From an uncultured Verrucomicrobiota bacterium (GTDB lineage: Bacteria; Verrucomicrobiota; Verrucomicrobiia; Chthoniobacterales; JACTMZ01), in contig CAJBKE010000052.1 of NCBI GenBank assembly GCA_903953565.1, forward strand, positions 124,001 to 188,000: 64,000 nucleotides of DNA. The letters are read 5' to 3'. The translations under genes were made by a program, and so were the position numbers. The notes under the pieces are model-generated. The model was not told the DNA's origin and searched no databases. It saw nothing but the letters and a program-made list of their open reading frames with translations. This document shows positions 1 to 11,724 of this stretch, one piece after another (within the stretch, counting starts at the first letter, position 1; the number at the start of each line of letters is the position of its first letter).

Positions 1-1128
1 TCGAAGAAAAAAGGCGGCAGTGTGCGCGTGCCCAAGCCGGCGGAAATCCGTGCGGAACTGGATCAATTCGTCATCGGGCAGGAATTGGCCAAAAAGACCC
101 TCTCGGTCGCGGTGCACAACCATTACAAACGCATCCTGCACCAGGCCTCCTCCCGCGAGATCGCGTTGCCCGGCAGCGAGGATGTCGAGCTGGAGAAAAG
201 CAATATCCTGCTCATCGGCCCGACCGGCTCCGGCAAAACGCTTCTCGCCCGCACCTTGGCGCGCATTCTCGATGTTCCTTTCTGTATCGCCGACGCCACC
301 ACGCTGACCGAAGCGGGTTATGTCGGCGAGGACGTGGAGAATATCGTTCTCCGTCTCCTGCAGGCCTCCGATTATGACGTGAAACGCGCGGAGATCGGCA
401 TCGTCTACATCGACGAAATCGACAAGATCGGACGCAAGACGGACAACGTGAGCATCACCCGCGACGTTTCCGGCGAGGGTGTGCAGCAAGCGCTCTTGAA
501 GATTCTCGAAGGCACGACCTGCAATGTGCCTCCGCAGGGCGGGCGCAAACACCCGCAGCAGGAATACATCCAGGTTAACACGGACAAGATCCTCTTCATT
601 TGCGGCGGTGCTTTTGTCGGACTGGAAAAAATCATCCAGCGCCGCATGGGCAACCGCGTGCTCGGTTTCCATGCGCGCGTCGCGGAGGAAACCAAGGAGC
701 CACTCGCCGCCTCGACGGCCACCATCCATCAGGTCGAGCCGGAGGATCTCCTTGCCTTCGGTCTTATTCCGGAATTTGTCGGACGCCTTCCGGTGGCCAC
801 CGCCCTCGACCAGTTGACCGAAGACGAGCTGGTCATCATTTTGACCGAGCCGCGCAACGCCATGGTCAAGCAATACGCCAAGCTCATGTCCATGGAGGGC
901 GTTGATCTCAATATCACCAAGGACGGACTGCGGGCCTTGGCCGAGCGGGCTGTGAGCAAGGGCACCGGCGCGCGGGCTCTGCGTTCCATGATGGAAAAAA
1001 TCATGCTCGACGTCATGTATGACGTGCCGAGCCGCGAGGACATCGCCGAGGTGACGATCAACCGTGCGGTGGTCGAAGGCCGCAAGCCGCCGCTCCTGCG
1101 TCGCAAGCAGGACAAAGACGCGGCCTGA
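1..1128 (+). CDS. clpX: ATP-dependent Clp protease ATP-binding subunit ClpX (5' truncated by window edge)
   Basis: AAA+ unfoldase that feeds substrates to the ClpP peptidase in the cytoplasm. The open frame runs to the first base of the window, so the N-terminal zinc-binding domain lies upstream and is not seen. Visible, numbering from the GTG at 22: Walker A GPTGSGKT near residue 66, pore loop GYVG, Walker [12 protein letters not shown] loop (GGRKHPQ), and sensor 2 GARALR. The ClpP-docking loop reads LGF instead of the usual IGF. The GTG at 22 is internal, because ClpX homology begins right at the window edge. The trmB start follows 5 bases after the stop, so the two are probably cotranscribed. 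Confidence 0.97.
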   Translation, partial: SKKKGGSVRVPKPAEIRAELDQFVIGQELAKKTLSVAVHNHYKRILHQASSREIALPGSEDVELEKSNILLIGPTGSGKTLLARTLARILDVPFCIADATTLTEAGYVGEDVENIVLRLLQASDYDVKRAEIGIVYIDEIDKIGRKTDNVSITRDVSGEGVQQALLKILEGTTCNVPPQGGRKHPQQEYIQVNTDKILFICGGAFVGLEKIIQRRMGNRVLGFHARVAEETKEPLAASTATIHQVEPEDLLAFGLIPEFVGRLPVATALDQLTEDELVIILTEPRNAMVKQYAKLMSMEGVDLNITKDGLRALAERAVSKGTGARALRSMMEKIMLDVMYDVPSREDIAEVTINRAVVEGRKPPLLRRKQDKDAA

Positions 1129-1133
1129 TCGCC

Positions 1134-1715
1134 ATGGCGTCCTGTAGCGGCACCGTCCGCGGCGCCGAAATCCCAACGACCGTTGCCGCGGACGGCGATG
1201 CTGCATTTCAGAATTCCGGGCCCCTGGTTTTGGATCTCGGGTGCGGCAACGGGGTGTTTTTGGCGGGGTTGGCGGCGCTGCGGCCGGACTGGAATGTGCT
1301 CGGGATCGAAAGGAAGGATTACCGCGTGCGTCAGGCGCGGCGGCGGGCGGGGGATTTGAACAATGCCCGTATCGCGCACGGGGAAGTCACGGAAGTCCTG
1401 TCCGATCTGCCTCTGTCGTCCATCGCGCGAGTTTATCTGCTTTTCAGCGATCCGTGGCCGAAGCGGCGTCATGCCGTGCGCCGTCTGGTGCAGCCTGAGT
1501 TTGCCGCCTTGCTCGGCACGCGTTTGCGTCCGGACGGAATTTTCTCCTTCGCTTCGGACTCTCCGGAATATGCGGAGTGGGCGGAAGATGTTTTTCGGGC
1601 CGATGGATGGCAGATCTCGGCGTGGGAACTTCCGCCGGACTGGCCGCCTACCGAATTCGAGCAACGATTTGTTTCCGCCGGGGTTCAAATCCGGAGATTC
1701 CAAGCCAAACGGTGA
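1134..1715 (+). CDS. trmB: tRNA (guanine-N7)-methyltransferase TrmB
   Basis: SAM-dependent enzyme that methylates G46 in the variable loop of tRNAs. The SAM-binding motif LDLGCGNG lies near residues 31-38. The family signature FSDPWPKRRH is followed by RRLVQPEF, as in known TrmB proteins. At 193 aa it is slightly short, because the N-terminal arm is reduced. The ATG at 1134 comes 5 bases after the clpX stop. Its stop codon overlaps the GTG of the following sigma factor (GTGA), which suggests translational coupling. Confidence 0.95.
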   Translation: MASCSGTVRGAEIPTTVAADGDAAFQNSGPLVLDLGCGNGVFLAGLAALRPDWNVLGIERKDYRVRQARRRAGDLNNARIAHGEVTEVLSDLPLSSIARVYLLFSDPWPKRRHAVRRLVQPEFAALLGTRLRPDGIFSFASDSPEYAEWAEDVFRADGWQISAWELPPDWPPTEFEQRFVSAGVQIRRFQAKR

Positions 1716-2326
1716 CGCAGGCGACCAAAGAACGTGAGGACGGATTCGGGGAGATTGCTCCCCGGGAGGATGACGATAGCCGCTTGGTTGCTTTGATGCT
1801 GCGCGCGCGGGAGGACGACGAGACCGCGTTTCGCGAACTGGTCGAGGCTACGGAGGACCGGGTTTACGGGACAATCGTCAAGATGCTTGGCGGACTCGAG
1901 GGCGCCGAAGATCTTGCTCAGAAGGTTTACCTGCGCATCTGGCAGGCGCGCAAGCGTTACGAACCCACGGCCAAGTTCAGCACGTGGATGTTCTCCATCA
2001 CACGGCGTCTGGTGCTGAACGAACGTCGTGGACGCGGACGCCGTTCGGCCGTCTTCTACGATCCGCGACCGGAGGAAAAGCCGCATGAAATTGTTTCCGG
2101 TCATTCACCGGTAACGGATGCGGCGGCAGGCGAGTTGGCGCAGGCCATCGATGCAGCGCTGGAGGAATTGCCGGAGGAACAGCGGACGGCACTGGTTTTA
2201 CGCCGCTACGAAGAGATGCCCTACGAAGAGATCGCCGCAGTCTTGGACACGACCGTGCCGGCGGTGAAGAGCCTGCTCTTCCGGGCGCGGGAGAATTTGC
2301 GCGGAAAGCTGAAGGCGTGGCTCTGA
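1712..2326 (+). CDS. RNA polymerase sigma factor, ECF (sigma-70 family, RpoE-like)
   Basis: Extracytoplasmic-function sigma factor of about 204 aa. Region 2 is recognisable (AFRELVEATEDRVY, then AEDLAQKVYLRIW and FSTWMFSITRR). Region 4 follows at the C-terminus (LPEEQRTALVLRRYEEMPYE, then a helix-turn-helix ending in LLFRARENLR). The GTG at 1712 overlaps the trmB stop and gives the usual N-terminal length; the frame stays open further upstream inside trmB, but that part reads as antisense-like filler. No anti-sigma gene adjoins: the next gene is convergent, one base away. Its target regulon cannot be told from here. Confidence 0.9.
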   Translation: MTQATKEREDGFGEIAPREDDDSRLVALMLRAREDDETAFRELVEATEDRVYGTIVKMLGGLEGAEDLAQKVYLRIWQARKRYEPTAKFSTWMFSITRRLVLNERRGRGRRSAVFYDPRPEEKPHEIVSGHSPVTDAAAGELAQAIDAALEELPEEQRTALVLRRYEEMPYEEIAAVLDTTVPAVKSLLFRARENLRGKLKAWL

Positions 2327-2327
2327 A

Positions 2328-3023
2328 TCAGCGGGTCCAGCGGCCACGGGACAATCCCGGCAGCCATTCGTTGCGATACATGACAGAGTAGTCCGTCTTG
2401 CCGACGGCGCCGACCATGGGGACGCCGGTGGCGCGTTTCCATTTCTTCGACATGCTCTCGCCGGTGTGGCAGCCCCAGCTTTTGACCAGAGCCTTGGGGG
2501 CAAAGATGCCGCGGTTGATGCGGCCGAGTTCATCCTCGTGCAGCCACGCCTTCGAGGCGCTGTCGATCTCGTTACTGTAGTCGAACATGAAGCAGGCCTT
2601 GTTCGAGTGGAGGAACCAGTCGAGGCTGGCGATTTTCACCGCGTTGCGAGGTTGTCCGGCGTTGAGGTAGTTGATCACTTGGTCAGGCGAGTTGAACCAG
2701 ATGAGCTTGACCCCGTATTTCTGCGCGATGTTGGCGATCCACGAGGTGAGGGGACCTTCGTTCTGACGGAGACGCCGCTCGTAGCTCGGACGGTGCACCA
2801 GCCAAGTGATTCGCGCATTCTTGTCAGCGTCCCTGATCTGCTGGAAACGCGTGACGGCCGGGCGGATGAAATTGCCCCACCAGCGGTCGTGCGGCGGATT
2901 CTTGAATTTCTCCCACTGGTAAAGCGAGACGCCGCCGCTGACGACGATGTGTTCCGTTTGGTAGGCCGCCTGCAGTGGAGCGGCGGCAACCAGCAGGAGA
3001 GCTATGGCGATGAGGCGTGGCAT
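2328..3023 (-). CDS. secreted protein of unknown function
   Basis: About 231 aa with a Sec signal peptide (MPRLIAIALLLVAAAPLQAA). The mature part is rich in Trp, Arg and Lys (QWEKFKNPPHDRWWGNF, RITWLVHRPSYERRL, SWGCHTGESMSKKW) and carries several cysteines. I do not recognise the family and see no catalytic motif. The ATG at 3023 was preferred over an in-frame TTG at 3032 because it places the positive n-region directly before the hydrophobic stretch. The gene converges on the ECF sigma gene, with stop codons a base apart. An inverted-repeat element lies upstream at 3102-3170. It is likely periplasmic or envelope-associated. Confidence 0.75.
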   Translation of the reverse strand: MPRLIAIALLLVAAAPLQAAYQTEHIVVSGGVSLYQWEKFKNPPHDRWWGNFIRPAVTRFQQIRDADKNARITWLVHRPSYERRLRQNEGPLTSWIANIAQKYGVKLIWFNSPDQVINYLNAGQPRNAVKIASLDWFLHSNKACFMFDYSNEIDSASKAWLHEDELGRINRGIFAPKALVKSWGCHTGESMSKKWKRATGVPMVGAVGKTDYSVMYRNEWLPGLSRGRWTR

Positions 3024-3101
3024 TAAGTGCAAAATGTTCCGCGAAAAGCGGTCCAGGGCAAGCGGATCCGGTGGTTTGATGTGGCGGCGGCCGCCTTGGA
3101 A

Positions 3102-3170
3102 TGTAGCGGCAGCGTCTTCGCTGCCGGTCGTTGTCGATAAAAGGGCGGCGGTGGGGACGGCGACGCTACA
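3102..3170. repeat. composite inverted repeat with TGTAGCG ends
   Basis: The element begins TGTAGCGGCAGCG and ends with the complement of TGTAGCG. Inside it is an 8-bp hairpin at 3108-3127 (CGGCAGCG, loop TCTT, CGCTGCCG). The TGTAGCGGC end also opens the better-conserved element at 11631, and a close variant opens the one at 38247, so I treat it as a divergent family member. It lies between the groEL terminator and the secreted-protein gene. Confidence 0.55.
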
Positions 3171-3187
3171 TCAGGCAGATAGGACGC

Positions 3188-3220
3188 AAAAAAACCGGGG
3201 CGACCTTGCGGTCGCCCCGG
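3188..3220 (-). terminator. rho-independent terminator of the dnaK-groES-groEL cluster
   Basis: There is a perfect 11-bp stem (CCGGGGCGACC at 3195-3205 pairing with 3210-3220) with a 4-base loop. Seven A residues at 3188-3194 become the U-run on the minus strand. It lies 27 bases beyond the groEL stop. Confidence 0.9.
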
Positions 3221-3247
3221 GTGATTGGTTCAGGCTTTGGGCCGGAC

Positions 3248-4903
<1,656 letters not shown>

Positions 4904-4927
4904 TTACGGTGTTCAGTGATTCAGTTT

Positions 4928-5221
4928 TTAGCTGAGGATGCCGAGGATGTCGTCCTCGCGCATGATGAGGTAGGACTTGTCGTCCACCTTGATTTCGGTG
5001 CCGCCGTATTTGCTGAAGAGAACCTTGTCGCCGGCTTTGACGACGAACTCGATTTTCTTCCCGCTGTCGTCCGTTTTACCGGTGCCGACCGCGACAATTT
5101 TCCCCTCCTGGGGTTTTTCTTTGGCGGTGTCGGGAATGATAATCCCGCCTTTGATCGTTTCCTTCTCGTCGAGCGGCTCAACGAGCACGCGATCGCCGAT
5201 CGGTTTGACTTTGGATGCCAT
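4928..5221 (-). CDS. groS: co-chaperonin GroES (Hsp10)
   Basis: A 97-aa co-chaperonin that caps GroEL. It shows [15 protein letters not shown] at the N-terminus, the mobile-loop segment [20 protein letters not shown], and the C-terminal strand with [22 protein letters not shown]-like ribosome-binding site lies upstream on the minus strand. It sits between dnaK and groEL, 92 bases after dnaK and 43 before groEL. A strong hairpin (5272-5291) lies in the gap from dnaK. Confidence 0.98.
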   Translation of the reverse strand: MASKVKPIGDRVLVEPLDEKETIKGGIIIPDTAKEKPQEGKIVAVGTGKTDDSGKKIEFVVKAGDKVLFSKYGGTEIKVDDKSYLIMREDDILGILS

Positions 5222-5271
5222 AGTGTTGGTTTCTTACCTCCGTTGTGTTGTGTTTGGTGGTTGTTGAAGGC

Positions 5272-5291
5272 GCGGACGGACACCCGTCCGC
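5272..5291 (-). other. intercistronic hairpin between dnaK and groES
   Basis: An 8-bp perfect stem (5272-5279 with 5284-5291) and a 4-base loop, 22 bases after the dnaK stop. No U-run follows in the direction of transcription. It therefore looks more like an mRNA-processing or stabilising structure, or a weak attenuator, than a full terminator. Confidence 0.5.
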
Positions 5292-5312
5292 CCGCGCGGG
5301 TTCAAAGTTGCC

Positions 5313-7280
<1,968 letters not shown>

Positions 7281-7302
7281 TTAAGTTTGAAGGAATCTAA
7301 TT

Positions 7303-7318
7303 AGCAGGATCGGTGCCA
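7303..7318 (-). promoter_or_regulatory. candidate sigma-54-type (-24/-12) promoter of dnaK
   Basis: On the minus strand the sequence TGGCACCGATCCTGCT has GG and GC separated by exactly 10 bases and a good TGGCAC -24 box. It would start transcription near 7292, about 27 bases before the dnaK ATG. A weaker sigma-70-like alternative (TTGTCA, 18 bases, TAAAGT) overlaps just upstream. Both were read by eye. Confidence 0.35.
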
Positions 7319-7330
7319 TACGGACTTTAC

Positions 7331-7456
7331 GTGTGACATGTAATTGGTGACAAGTGACTTGTGATTAATTGATCCGCTTTCGCTCGGCCCTCCAAAGTGT
7401 GACACGATGGCGCAATTGGCGCGCCAGGGGTTCATCCGTGTGACAGGATGGCGCGC
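7331..7456. promoter_or_regulatory. repeated GTGTGACA sites upstream of dnaK
   Basis: GTGTGACA occurs at 7331, 7397 and 7438. The last two are part of a 17-base direct repeat (GTGTGACASGATGGCGC, 16 of 17 identical) spaced 41 bases apart. A 13-base palindrome ACAAGTGACTTGT lies at 7350-7362. The rest of the 273-base gap between dnaK and the HPr-like gene shows nothing else recognisable. These may be activator or repressor sites for dnaK. Confidence 0.45.
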
Positions 7457-7538
7457 TTGTGCTGGGGCTGGCTGGGGCGCCAAGGACCTTGATGCGGCCG
7501 GGGGGTGTCCGGACCGCGGCGATATCTCCCGGTGAGGA

Positions 7539-7811
7539 CTACTTCGCCGATGGATCGCCCGAATCGGTGAGGATCTGCTCGACGGTCTCGGCGGCAAGTC
7601 CCTCATCCTCGCCGAAAGTTTGCACCTCGAGAGCTGTGCCCGCCGCGGCGCAGAGCGCGAGAACGCTCAGGATGTTCCGGGCGCAGGCGAACTGCTCGCC
7701 GCATTTGAGGAACACGACGGAATGCATGTTCTTGATAGCCGAGGCCAAGCGGGTGGCAACGGCGGCGGTGATTCCGGGTTCGGAGGCGAGAACGACGTAT
7801 TTTGTCTTCAT
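7539..7811 (-). CDS. HPr-like protein lacking the phosphorylatable histidine
   Basis: A 90-aa protein with the length and spacing of HPr, the PTS phosphocarrier. The region around HPr His15 (GLHARPA) reads GITAAVA, so residue 15 is Thr. The regulatory Ser46 position reads ARNILSVLAL, so residue 46 is Asn. Neither phosphorylation site is left. The fold family is inferred from the spaced pattern and the alternating hydrophobic segments. The ATG at 7811 aligns with HPr N-termini; an in-frame TTG at 7832 is less likely. It may be a regulatory or structural relative rather than a phosphocarrier. No PTS enzyme gene is nearby. Confidence 0.7.
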   Translation of the reverse strand: MKTKYVVLASEPGITAAVATRLASAIKNMHSVVFLKCGEQFACARNILSVLALCAAAGTALEVQTFGEDEGLAAETVEQILTDSGDPSAK

Positions 7812-7930
7812 GGTTGTATTGAATTCCGACAATGGAAAGGCAGAGCGTGTTCAAATGCGGAGTTGGCAAAAACGCCGCCGCATTCTCGTTTTTGTCGCTG
7901 GTGCTGGCTACCGCTTGCGAGGGCGCCGGA

Positions 7931-8299
7931 TTAAATCACCATGAGAAAGTCAAAATGCGCATCGTCGTGGGCGACTTCAACTTTGTGGTGGCGAGCGCAT
8001 GCTGCGATGAGGATGTCCGCGAAAGGGGCTGTCTTTCCTGCCCGCCGGCAACGGTGGGCGAGTTCGCAGGCCTGCTCCCAGACTTCTTCACCTACAGAAT
8101 ACTCGGGGAGAACTTGTTCGTATTCGCGAAGCACGCGCGCTTCTTTTTCCGTGCCGACGCCACGCCATAACTCGAGGCGGATGGGGGCGCACCATGCGGC
8201 CTCGCCGGCCAGAAGTAATTCCTCGACCTTCGCGCGTTTCTTGGCGTCGCCTTGACGTCGCAGTTGGTGAACCCAGAGCGAGGTGTCGATGATGGTCAT
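7931..8299 (-). CDS. vapC: PIN-domain ribonuclease toxin (VapC family)
   Basis: A 122-aa PIN-domain endoribonuclease, the toxin of a type II toxin-antitoxin pair. Conserved acidic residues are visible: Asp5 (IIDTSLWV), Glu43 (RLELWRG), Asp95 (FADILIAA) and Asp112 or Asp113 (HDDAHFD), so the active site looks intact. Its ATG overlaps the antitoxin stop by four bases (ATGA), the usual coupling for VapBC. VapC toxins typically cleave tRNA or rRNA, but the target here is not known. Confidence 0.9.
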   Translation of the reverse strand: MTIIDTSLWVHQLRRQGDAKKRAKVEELLLAGEAAWCAPIRLELWRGVGTEKEARVLREYEQVLPEYSVGEEVWEQACELAHRCRRAGKTAPFADILIAACARHHKVEVAHDDAHFDFLMVI

Positions 8300-8520
8300 C
8301 GCGCGCCGGTCAGTTTGTCGCGACCTGTTTCGGTTTTACGCAGAGATTCCAAAGAGGGAAAACCTGCGAAGGAACGCGAGTGGCGGACCAAGGCGGCCAT
8401 CCGGCGACGGCGGTTGAAGTCCGTCAGCGCCTCGAGGACCGCGGCCCGCTTGGTCTTGGCCCCGGTGAAACGCATGGCATCCTTCAGCTCGCCTTCCGGA
8501 ATATCGATCGTGGTTTTCAT
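8296..8520 (-). CDS. vapB: VapB-type antitoxin
   Basis: A 74-aa antitoxin. It starts MKTTIDIPEGELKDAMRFTG, the ribbon-helix-helix-like start typical of VapB proteins that pair with PIN toxins, followed by AKTKRAAVLEALTDF. The ATG at 8520 has an AAGGA ribosome-binding site 5 bases upstream. The C-terminal half is probably the disordered part that wraps VapC. It lies directly upstream of vapC and overlaps it by ATGA. VapB usually represses its own operon. Confidence 0.85.
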   Translation of the reverse strand: MKTTIDIPEGELKDAMRFTGAKTKRAAVLEALTDFNRRRRMAALVRHSRSFAGFPSLESLRKTETGRDKLTGAR

Positions 8521-8571
8521 GCTTCCTTTTTGGCACAAAAAGGATTCCGACGCAAGATGCGGTCCAAATGG

Positions 8572-8718
8572 TCAGGCCATACCCAACATCCACCGGATGG
8601 CCGCCCAATAAAGCGGGATGCCGAGGGTGATCTTGAGGGGGAAGGTGATGCTCAGGGAGAGGAGTTCGACCAATCTGGGATTCGCTTCGGGGATGGCGTG
8701 GCGCATGGCGGCGGGTGC
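8572..8718 (-). pseudogene. 3' remnant of an sbtA paralogue
   Basis: The minus strand encodes 48 residues matching the C-terminus of the intact SbtA gene at 9962-10966, ending in its own TGA (8572-8574). About 32 of the last 44 residues agree, including LVELLSL, ITFP and ITLGIPLYW. Homology stops abruptly near 8718, with no upstream coding part. The differences are spread out, so this is an old divergent copy rather than a recent duplication. It occupies most of the 303-base gap between vapB and the YHYH gene; the remaining ~100 bases (8719-8823) show nothing recognisable. Confidence 0.85.
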
Positions 8719-8823
8719 CGTCCGAAACGCGCGGTGTCACAGCTTGGTGCGGTTTCTCGCGTGGCCCGCTTCGGCACGAACGACTCCCGCAAAGTGTCGC
8801 CGCCCTTCGGGCTGTGTGCTGCG

Positions 8824-9864
8824 TTAATCCGGAGGCGGGCCGCCCGGCTGCGGCAGGGCGGCTGCTTCTTCGGCGTCGATGAAACCATCGGCGTTCTTGT
8901 CGTGTCGGGAAAAACTGCGTGCCATAGGCGGCGGAGCTTCCTTTTGGGAAATTTTGCCGTCGCCGTCGCGGTCGAAGCGTCCGACCCGCCCGCGCGAGTT
9001 TCCGCCTTGTCGCGGCGGTCCTCCGCCGGCACCCGGCCCGCGTCTTTGGAAACTCGGATCGGGCGTTCCTTTGGTCATGCGCGGATAAAAAGGAAATTCC
9101 TCCGTGGCCACGTAAAAATACGTTCCCTGCGGATACTCCGCGGTGGCTCCGGTGCGGCCGTTGGCCTCATCGAGCGTGCCGGATGCGGCGACGAATTCGA
9201 AATCCTGCGTGTAGGTGCCGTCGTATTTTCCTCCGGGGCCTTCGCTGCCGCCGGGACGCATGCCGGATTTCAAGCGGTAGCCGGGGCGATCGTCGGAAGT
9301 TTGCGTGTAGATCGGAAATCCGTCTGCCGCGTAACCGACGAGCTTTCTTTCCTTGCCGGGCAAAGTTCGCACCAGGGCGGCGGGGACACCGTGATAATGG
9401 TAGGCGCCGTTGGGCTGCACGTGGGCCATATTGCGGTCCATGCCGAGCAGACCTTCCCCGTCGATGATGCCTTCCCGGTGCCAACCGGACGACGGATCGT
9501 TCTTCCAATATTCCGCCGTGCCGGGATCGAACACGACGCCGTTCAAGGCCACGCCGACGGGTTGGCGTTTCAAAGGAGTGAATGCCGTGTTCGTCGACGG
9601 ATGCAGCGGCATGCGGAAAAGATAGTTCTGCGCGCGGATGGAGTTGGGATTTCCGGGTCCGGAGAAATTGCCCGTGGGGTGATCGGGCAGTCCATTTGCT
9701 CGGACCACGCGATAGTTTCCTTCGGTAGTTATTTCCACCTCCGGTTCCGGCAACTTCGCGCCGGAGTTTCTTCCCGCGGCGGCGGACTCATCGTGACCGG
9801 GTTGGCCGAGCGCCATGGAAAGACTCGTTACCCAAAGCAGCGCGGCAGTTCGAATCGTGTTCAT
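8824..9864 (-). CDS. secreted YHYH-domain protein with C-terminal EF-hands
   Basis: 346 aa with a signal peptide (MNTIRTAALLWVTSLSMALG). The YHYH domain covers roughly residues 45-265 and carries the name-giving motif in NGAYHYHGVPAAL. A Gly/Pro/Arg-rich linker leads to two EF-hand-like calcium loops near the C-terminus (DRDGDGKISQKE and DKNADGFIDAEE). YHYH proteins are secreted or cell-surface proteins of unknown biochemical role, often found in marine and aquatic bacteria. The gene lies between intact sbtA and the sbtA remnant, which suggests local rearrangement around it. Confidence 0.88.
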   Translation of the reverse strand: MNTIRTAALLWVTSLSMALGQPGHDESAAAGRNSGAKLPEPEVEITTEGNYRVVRANGLPDHPTGNFSGPGNPNSIRAQNYLFRMPLHPSTNTAFTPLKRQPVGVALNGVVFDPGTAEYWKNDPSSGWHREGIIDGEGLLGMDRNMAHVQPNGAYHYHGVPAALVRTLPGKERKLVGYAADGFPIYTQTSDDRPGYRLKSGMRPGGSEGPGGKYDGTYTQDFEFVAASGTLDEANGRTGATAEYPQGTYFYVATEEFPFYPRMTKGTPDPSFQRRGPGAGGGPPRQGGNSRGRVGRFDRDGDGKISQKEAPPPMARSFSRHDKNADGFIDAEEAAALPQPGGPPPD

Positions 9865-9961
9865 GACTGATTAAACCGCAGAGAGGGGAAAAAGGTGCGG
9901 ATTATTTGTGCGCTTGAGCGCGTCTTTGCTGCCCTGCTCATGCGTGAGGGGACAAACCGCC

Positions 9962-10966
9962 TCAGCTCACGCCCCACCACCAGCGGATGACCATCCAATA
10001 AAGCGGGATGCCGAGGGTGATGTTAAAGGGAAAGGTGATGCCGAGGGAGAGAAGTTCGACCAGGCCGGGATTCGATTCGGGCACGGCGTGGCGCATGGCG
10101 GCGGGGGCGACGATGTAGCTGGCGCTGGCGCAGAGGATGGCGAAAAGCAGGGCGTCGCCCGGAGCCATGCCGATCATTTTGGCCACGCAGATGCCGAGTG
10201 CCGCATTGACCACGGGCGCAACCAAGCCGAAGACAACGAGCGGGGCGCCGGTTTTTTTGAAGAGCCCGACGAGGCGCCCGGCGTGCATGCCGGTGTCGAG
10301 GAGGAAGAAGATAACCATGCCCTTGAAGAGTCCGGACATGAACGGCTCGAGTGATTTGCCATGGGCCGGGCCGGTGATCCATCCGATGAGCAGGCTGCCG
10401 AGCAGTAGAAAGACCGAGGCGTTGAGGAAAGATTCGCGGAGGAGGGATGACGCGGTGGTCTTCGGTGCGGCGAGGGCGCGGCGAGGTGCGAACATGCGGA
10501 CGAGGAAAATGCCGGCAATGATGGCGGGTGATTCCATGAGCGACATGATGGCCACCATGTAACCGCCGTAGGCCTCGTTGTTGCGGGCCAAGAATTCGGT
10601 GCCGACAATGAAGGTGACGATGCTGATCGATCCGTAAGTCGCAGCCATGGCGGCGGCGTCATAAACGGAGAGAAATTTCCGCAGGACAAAGAAAACGGCT
10701 ACAGGCACGAGCAGGGCCATGACCATGGAAGCCGCGATGTAGAGGAGGACGGTGCCGCTGAGGCCCGAGGCGGCCAACTTGGTGCCGCCGGTGTAGCCGA
10801 TGGCGATGATGAGATAGAGGGAGAAAAGTTTCGGCAGCGGGGCCGGGATCTCGAGGTCCGTCTTGAGCAAAACGGCGGCAAACCCCAGCGCGAAAAAAAG
10901 CGCGGCAGGATTCAAGACATTGGCGATGGCGAGGCCCCAGTCCATAAACGATGGCGCGAATTGCAC
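9962..10966 (-). CDS. sbtA: sodium-dependent bicarbonate transporter SbtA family
   Basis: A 334-aa inner-membrane permease with about ten hydrophobic segments in two repeats. These include NVLNPAALFFALGFAAVLLK at the N-terminus and LGITFPFNITLGIPLYW at the C-terminus, typical of the SbtA/DUF897 family that takes up bicarbonate with sodium in cyanobacteria and occurs widely elsewhere. No SbtB (PII-like) gene adjoins. Carbonic anhydrase is divergent 76 bases away, and the pyruvate carboxylase gene follows that. The neighbours suggest bicarbonate supply for carboxylation. Transport direction and coupling ion are inferred from the family. Confidence 0.9.
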   Translation of the reverse strand: MQFAPSFMDWGLAIANVLNPAALFFALGFAAVLLKTDLEIPAPLPKLFSLYLIIAIGYTGGTKLAASGLSGTVLLYIAASMVMALLVPVAVFFVLRKFLSVYDAAAMAATYGSISIVTFIVGTEFLARNNEAYGGYMVAIMSLMESPAIIAGIFLVRMFAPRRALAAPKTTASSLLRESFLNASVFLLLGSLLIGWITGPAHGKSLEPFMSGLFKGMVIFFLLDTGMHAGRLVGLFKKTGAPLVVFGLVAPVVNAALGICVAKMIGMAPGDALLFAILCASASYIVAPAAMRHAVPESNPGLVELLSLGITFPFNITLGIPLYWMVIRWWWGVS

Positions 10967-11042
10967 AGGGATTTCATGATCGCGTCAATCCGTGGTTGCA
11001 GGCTGGTCAAAGGCGCGGCAGGCGCGTAGCGTGCATGGTCTT

Positions 11043-11630
11043 ATGAGCAAATCCCCTGTTGTCCAGAGCGTCGAAAAAGCCAATGCCGCCTACGTCACCA
11101 CTTTCGGTGAGAAAGGCAAATTGCCGCTGCCGCCGGCTTGCCGCTTCACCGTGCTGACCTGCATGGACGCGCGGCTGGATCCCGCGAAATTCGCCGGGCT
11201 ATCCGAGGGCGACGCGCATGTCATCCGCAATGCGGGCGGTCGGGCGAGCGACGACGCGATCCGGTCGCTGGTCATTTCCTACAAACTGCTCGGAACGAAG
11301 GAATTTTTCATCATTCACCACACCGACTGCGGCATGGTGCTCTTCAACAACCAGATCATGGGTGACCTGCTCTCCAAGAGTCTCGAGCAAGCGGTGGTCG
11401 ACGAAAAAGGCTGGCGCGATGTCGGGCAGGGGCCCGGTTCCCCGGAGGGGGCGAAGATCGACTGGCTGACCTTCACCGATGATCGTCAGGCTGTGATCGA
11501 TGACGTGAAGAAAGTGCGCAACCACCCGCTCGTGCCGAAGAATATTCCGGTCTACGGTTATCTCTACGATGTGCGGACGGGAAAATTGGAAGAGATCACG
11601 GAAGCGACGGAGATCGGTAAAGCGGCTTGA
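11043..11630 (+). CDS. beta-class carbonic anhydrase
   Basis: A 195-aa enzyme that interconverts CO2 and bicarbonate. Zinc ligands are Cys40 (LTCMDARL), His93 and Cys96 (IHHTDCGM), with the Asp42-Arg44 dyad of beta-class enzymes. The ATG at 11043 was chosen because the upstream in-frame extension (from 10992) has no homology-like character. The gene is divergent from sbtA, with promoters in the 76-base gap, and convergent with pyruvate carboxylase. It probably keeps bicarbonate available in the cytoplasm; no signal peptide is seen. Confidence 0.93.
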   Translation: MSKSPVVQSVEKANAAYVTTFGEKGKLPLPPACRFTVLTCMDARLDPAKFAGLSEGDAHVIRNAGGRASDDAIRSLVISYKLLGTKEFFIIHHTDCGMVLFNNQIMGDLLSKSLEQAVVDEKGWRDVGQGPGSPEGAKIDWLTFTDDRQAVIDDVKKVRNHPLVPKNIPVYGYLYDVRTGKLEEITEATEIGKAA

Positions 11631-11700
11631 TGTAGCGGCGGTCTATGACCGTCGGTGCCTTTGGACAATCTGCGTCCGGCGGTCATAGACCGCCGCTACA
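11631..11700. repeat. composite inverted repeat (TGTAGCGGCGGTC family)
   Basis: Perfect 21-bp inverted arms at 11631-11651 and 11680-11700, each beginning TGTAGCGGCGGTCTATGACC. Each arm holds a small internal palindrome (GGTC...GACC). It begins directly after the carbonic anhydrase stop and lies between convergent genes. It could fold into a large hairpin in either transcript and so serve as a bidirectional terminator. A near copy lies at 38247-38317. Confidence 0.9.
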
Positions 11701-11724
11701 ATTGAGGCTAACGGCGTTTCGGTT

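Noticed and set aside
1680-1696. T-loop-like GGGGTTCAAATCCGG sequence, as in a tRNA
   Set aside because: It is inside the trmB coding sequence, and no acceptor, D or anticodon stems can be formed around it.
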